DNA from: Ensifer sp. LC163
GTDB lineage: Bacteria; Pseudomonadota; Alphaproteobacteria; Rhizobiales; Rhizobiaceae
DNA: 64,000 nt
Reading direction: 5' to 3'
Assembly: GCF_001695855.1 (NCBI RefSeq)
Contig: NZ_MBSS01000010.1
Coordinates: 62,001 to 126,000 of the forward strand
In this document: in pieces, positions 61,308 to 64,000 of the stretch
Layout: every line of letters starts with the position of its first letter
Position numbering within the stretch: position 1 is the stretch's first letter
Position numbers and translations under genes: made by a program
The notes under the pieces: generated by a model
Databases searched by the model: none
What the model was told of the DNA's origin: nothing
The model's input: only the letters and a program-made list of their open reading frames with translations

Positions 61308-62261
61308 TCAGAGTTTCCTAGTGCTTTCGACTTCTGCCTTGAGTTTTTCGAGATGGTTACGGCAGGCTTTTTCTACGAGATCGATCAGTGTCTCGGTCCG
61401 GTCCAGTAGCCACACCAATGCTTCCTCGGTAATTTCATAATGCCTAGAATAACGTGCTTTTACATAGGCTTCATTGACGATATTAAACCATGAAACGAAA
61501 CGCTGCTGATCAGCCCTCCAGACCTCAGCCAACTCCCTATGCTGCTCTACGGCGCGCCCGCGCAGGAAGCTCAAATTATGGGATGCAGGACTATAGTTCG
61601 TCAGGACCAAAAGAAGTGTGGCGTATGCTTGTTCGATCGATTGATGCAGTAGGAAGGCGGCTTCTTTGAACTTCCTTCCACCAACAAAGAATGAAGCCCC
61701 TTCGGAGAAGGTCTTAGCGTGTGGCAAACGGTCTTCGAAGTAATCTGTGGCGATCCGGAAGGCATCGACTTTGGAAAGCGGTTTCGGCACAGCGAGTGGT
61801 TCGTCATCTAGTTCGTAGAGCACGATCCCGTCGTTTCGAATCTCGATAAAGAAGTACTGGCCCTCGTAGAGAGAGGTATTCACCTCGCGCCGGGAGTGCA
61901 CGATCAAGCTCGTGGGTGTTTCGATCCCCGACAGCCGCAGCAGTCGATCCTGTGCCTTCGCCCAATAACGTGTGAAATCCGTGAGCTTGCTGTTGTTCAC
62001 AACCACGAGGATATCGTAGTCCGAGCGGTAACCCTTTTTCGTGTGCGGCTCATCCACCCAATTTCCGCGCGCGTAAGAACCGAACAAAATGATCTTCAGT
62101 ATTCGACCACGTTTTTTGAAGTCGGCAGTACCGTCCTTCAGCGCGTCCTCAAACTCCTCATGCAGTACCTCGACGACGCGAGCGAGTTCGCGCTGCTTAC
62201 GCTCAGGAAGATGAGCGATGCTGGATTTCATCGGCGCGTGGCTGTGTTGTGGACCCTGCAT
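61308..62261 (-). CDS. Nucleotidyltransferase-HEPN fusion protein
   Basis: 317 residues. The MNT domain has FGSYARGNW and SDYDILVVV (the two metal-binding Asp). The C-terminal HEPN half (about 170-310) has FLLHQSIEQAYATLLLVLTNYSPASHNLSFL and ARYSRHYEIT. In split systems MNT is the antitoxin that AMPylates the HEPN RNase; here both are in one chain, so it may be a self-regulated toxin or an RNA-modifying enzyme. The start (62261 or 62231) is uncertain; neither has a strong ribosome site. Confidence 0.85.
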   Translation of the reverse strand: MQGPQHSHAPMKSSIAHLPERKQRELARVVEVLHEEFEDALKDGTADFKKRGRILKIILFGSYARGNWVDEPHTKKGYRSDYDILVVVNNSKLTDFTRYWAKAQDRLLRLSGIETPTSLIVHSRREVNTSLYEGQYFFIEIRNDGIVLYELDDEPLAVPKPLSKVDAFRIATDYFEDRLPHAKTFSEGASFFVGGRKFKEAAFLLHQSIEQAYATLLLVLTNYSPASHNLSFLRGRAVEQHRELAEVWRADQQRFVSWFNIVNEAYVKARYSRHYEITEEALVWLLDRTETLIDLVEKACRNHLEKLKAEVESTRKL

Positions 62262-62523
62262 TCGTCAACCTGTGGGATGCGATTCGCGACACTCTAAACC
62301 GGGGGCAAGGGAGTGAGAACCCTAACAATATTATGTAACAGCAGGAGGATTTCAGTTTTAGCGCCTCACCAGCCAATCTATCTTAACCCGTTGCCTGCAC
62401 GGCTTCGACCACCTCCATGCTACCCACTTTATCCGTAAGCGCCGTCTCCGCCCCATTGGATAGGCTGTATTTTGAGGCTGGCTGGGCGTGCGAGAAGGTT
62501 TCCAGGACTATCTGGAGATTTGC

Positions 62524-62967
62524 ATGGCAGATGATGGATTTGTTGGGCGCTACGAAGTTGTCGAGCCGCGCCGCGGAAACCGACGTTGGCCGGATGCTGT
62601 GAAGGCGCGGATCGTGGCGGAAAGCCTTGAGCCTGGTGTTCGTGTTATTGATGTCGCGCGCCGTCATGACGTTGTTCCGCACCAGCTTTCCTTCTGGCGC
62701 CGGCAAGCGCGCGAGGGCATTCTGGCCCTGCCTTTTGAGGCTATGCCGGGCCTGTCGGAGAGCGGCGATGCCGAGCCTGCCTTTGTGCCTTTAGCGATTG
62801 CGGCAGAGCCGAGCGAGGCTGTGAATGTTTTGGCGCCGCCGCTGTCGGAGGCGGTTTGTCCGGTCTTGACGTTGGAGATCGGCCCGGACGTTGTGATGCG
62901 GGTTCCCGGCGATGTGCCGGTTGAACGTGTGGCGGCTCTGGTGCGAGCCATGCGAGGGACGGCATGA
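62524..62967 (+). CDS. tnpA: IS66 TnpA-type accessory protein
   Basis: 147 residues from ATG 62524; an ATG 12 codons upstream has no better ribosome site. RRGNRRWPDAVKARIVAESLEPGVRVIDVARRHDVVPHQLSFWRRQAREG is the IS3/IS66 OrfA helix-turn-helix. The C-terminal half is acidic and hydrophobic. Needed for transposition together with TnpB. It overlaps tnpB by 4 bases. Confidence 0.92.
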   Translation: MADDGFVGRYEVVEPRRGNRRWPDAVKARIVAESLEPGVRVIDVARRHDVVPHQLSFWRRQAREGILALPFEAMPGLSESGDAEPAFVPLAIAAEPSEAVNVLAPPLSEAVCPVLTLEIGPDVVMRVPGDVPVERVAALVRAMRGTA

Positions 62968-63317
62968 TCGTCGCGGGCCAACGACTGCCGATCCTGATTG
63001 CAACGCGGCCGGTGGACTTCCGCTGTGGGCATCAGGCGCTGGCTCTGATGGTGCAGACCGAGTTGAAGCTCGACCCGCATTCCGGGGTGACGGTGATCTT
63101 CCGGTCGAAGCGCGGGGATCGCCTGAAAATCCTGGTGTGGGATGGCACCGGAATGGTGCTAACCTACAAAATTCTTGAACATGGAAACTTTGCCTGGCCC
63201 AAGGTTCAGGATGGGACGATGCGTCTTTCCAGAGGTCAATATGAGGCTTTGTTCGAAGGTCTTGACTGGCGACGGGTCATGGCGCAACGGGTGACCGCGC
63301 CGTCGGCGGCAGGGTGA
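62964..63317 (+). CDS. tnpB: IS66 TnpB (Orf2) protein
   Basis: 117 residues, the normal length. TRPVDFRCGHQALALMVQTELKLDPHSGVTVIFRSKRGDRLKILVWDGTGMVLTYKILE and LSRGQYEALFEGLDWRRV are the IS66 Orf2 signature. Its biochemical role is unknown but it is required for transposition. Confidence 0.96.
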   Translation: MIVAGQRLPILIATRPVDFRCGHQALALMVQTELKLDPHSGVTVIFRSKRGDRLKILVWDGTGMVLTYKILEHGNFAWPKVQDGTMRLSRGQYEALFEGLDWRRVMAQRVTAPSAAG

Positions 63318-63380
63318 ATATCAGGCCGTCTTTGCATTGTTTTATTTGGCTTTTTTGTGCTTCCTTGCTATAAGGCCGCA

Positions 63381-64000
63381 TGTCGTCGCCCCTTGATCTC
63401 AGCCTGTTTCCGAACCTTCCGCCAGAGGTGGTGAAGGCGTTTGCGGCGATGCAGTTCGAGCTGTCGGTCGAGCGTGCTGCACGTCAGCATGAGCAGGCGG
63501 TGGTGGCCGAAAAGGACGCGTTCATCGCCGAGTTGAAGGAACTGATCGAGAAGCTTGAGGGGCAGGTTCACGACTATCGGCGCACGAAGTTCGGGCCGAA
63601 ATCGGAAAAGCTCGATCCGGCGCAGATGGAACTGGCGCTGGAAGACCTTGAAACGGCGATTGCCGAAACACAGGCGCGGATCGCCGCCGTCGAGAAAAAG
63701 ATCGAAGCCAGCGCATCCGATCCGGACAAGGCCGTTCCTCGCAAGGAGCGTAAGGCCCGTGCACTGCCCGAACATCTGCCGCGGGTCGAGAGAGTGATCG
63801 AGCCCGAGAGCATCGTTTGTCCCTGCGGTTGCGGCAACATGGTCCGGATCGGCGAGGATCGGACGGAACGGCTCGACCGGATTCCGGCACGCTACGAGGT
63901 GATCGTCACGATCCGCCCGAGATACGCATGCCCCAAGGGTCGAACGGGCGTCGTCCAGGCCAGAGCGCCGGCGCATCTCTTGGAAGGGAGCTGGCCGACC
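63381..64000 (+). CDS. tnpC: IS66 transposase TnpC, 5' part
   Basis: Starts at ATG 63381 and is open to the window end (206 codons). MSSPLDLSLFPNLPPEVVKAF, a leucine-rich coiled coil (AELKELIEKLEGQVHDYRRTKFGPKSEKL), and the zinc-binding CPCGCGNM segment are the usual N-terminal parts of TnpC. The DDE domain lies beyond the window. Confidence 0.94.

Larger units (their letters stand above)
62435..64000 (+). mobile_element. IS66 family element, 5' part
   Basis: Starts at GTAAGCGCCGTC (62435), a typical IS66 terminal repeat, and continues through tnpA, tnpB and the start of tnpC beyond the window. The right end and target duplication are outside view. Confidence 0.85.

Noticed and set aside
62420-62440. 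8-bp target duplication of the IS66 element
   Set aside because: The right end is outside the window, so it cannot be verified.

Overview
The window looks like part of a rhizobial megaplasmid or chromid, most likely Sinorhizobium/Ensifer or a close relative. The basis is a succinoglycan-type exo block in the order known from S. meliloti (exoL-A-M-O-N-P), a rhizobial conjugation module with a Ti-like oriT and TraA/C/D, high GC, and many rhizobial IS and toxin-antitoxin families. No rRNA, tRNA, repABC or CRISPR was recognised.

Layout. 1-6.8 kb: exopolysaccharide glycosyltransferases, UDP-glucose pyrophosphorylase and the Wzc-like chain-length protein ExoP. 6.8-8.8 kb: TrkH potassium transporter and a small HTH-like protein. 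9.2-16.4 kb: DNA-processing part of a conjugation system: a giant MOBQ relaxase/helicase TraA, oriT, TraC, TraD, and the coupling protein TraG. 16.7-19.5 kb: small plasmid genes (DUF2958, DUF736, a 48-residue protein, dodecin) whose 5' leaders carry related stem-loop elements, with decayed paralogues of two of them at the edges. 19.9-29.9 kb: a complete virB11-virB1 mating-pair operon on the minus strand, including short VirB7-like and exclusion-like lipoproteins and a TrbM-like leading gene. The divergent winged-helix repressor resembles RctA, so the module looks like the RctA-repressed class of rhizobial conjugative plasmids.

30.4-37 kb: an alpha-oxoamine synthase with a small partner gene, two related orphan OmpR-type regulators with non-canonical receiver domains, several small rhizobial proteins, a duplicated 94-bp coding segment and an HNH-nuclease relic. 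36.8-45.7 kb: a GntR-controlled locus with class III aminotransferase, ThDP enzyme, short-chain dehydrogenase and (minus strand) a divergent polyamine-type ABC transporter (plus strand). Matching palindromes lie in both control regions. It looks like uptake plus conversion of an unidentified amine or amino acid.

45.7-56.5 kb: a decayed, IS- and toxin-rich zone. It holds an ISAs1 element, phd/PIN, vapBC and parDE pairs, a ccdB remnant fused to a thiG remnant, an IS66 tail carrying a UPF0149 passenger that cuts a response-regulator gene, and a frameshifted Spy-like gene. 57-61.2 kb: ugpBAEC glycerol-3-phosphate importer. 61.3-62.3 kb: a nucleotidyltransferase-HEPN protein. 62.4 kb to the end: an IS66 element (tnpA, tnpB, start of tnpC) that runs off the window.
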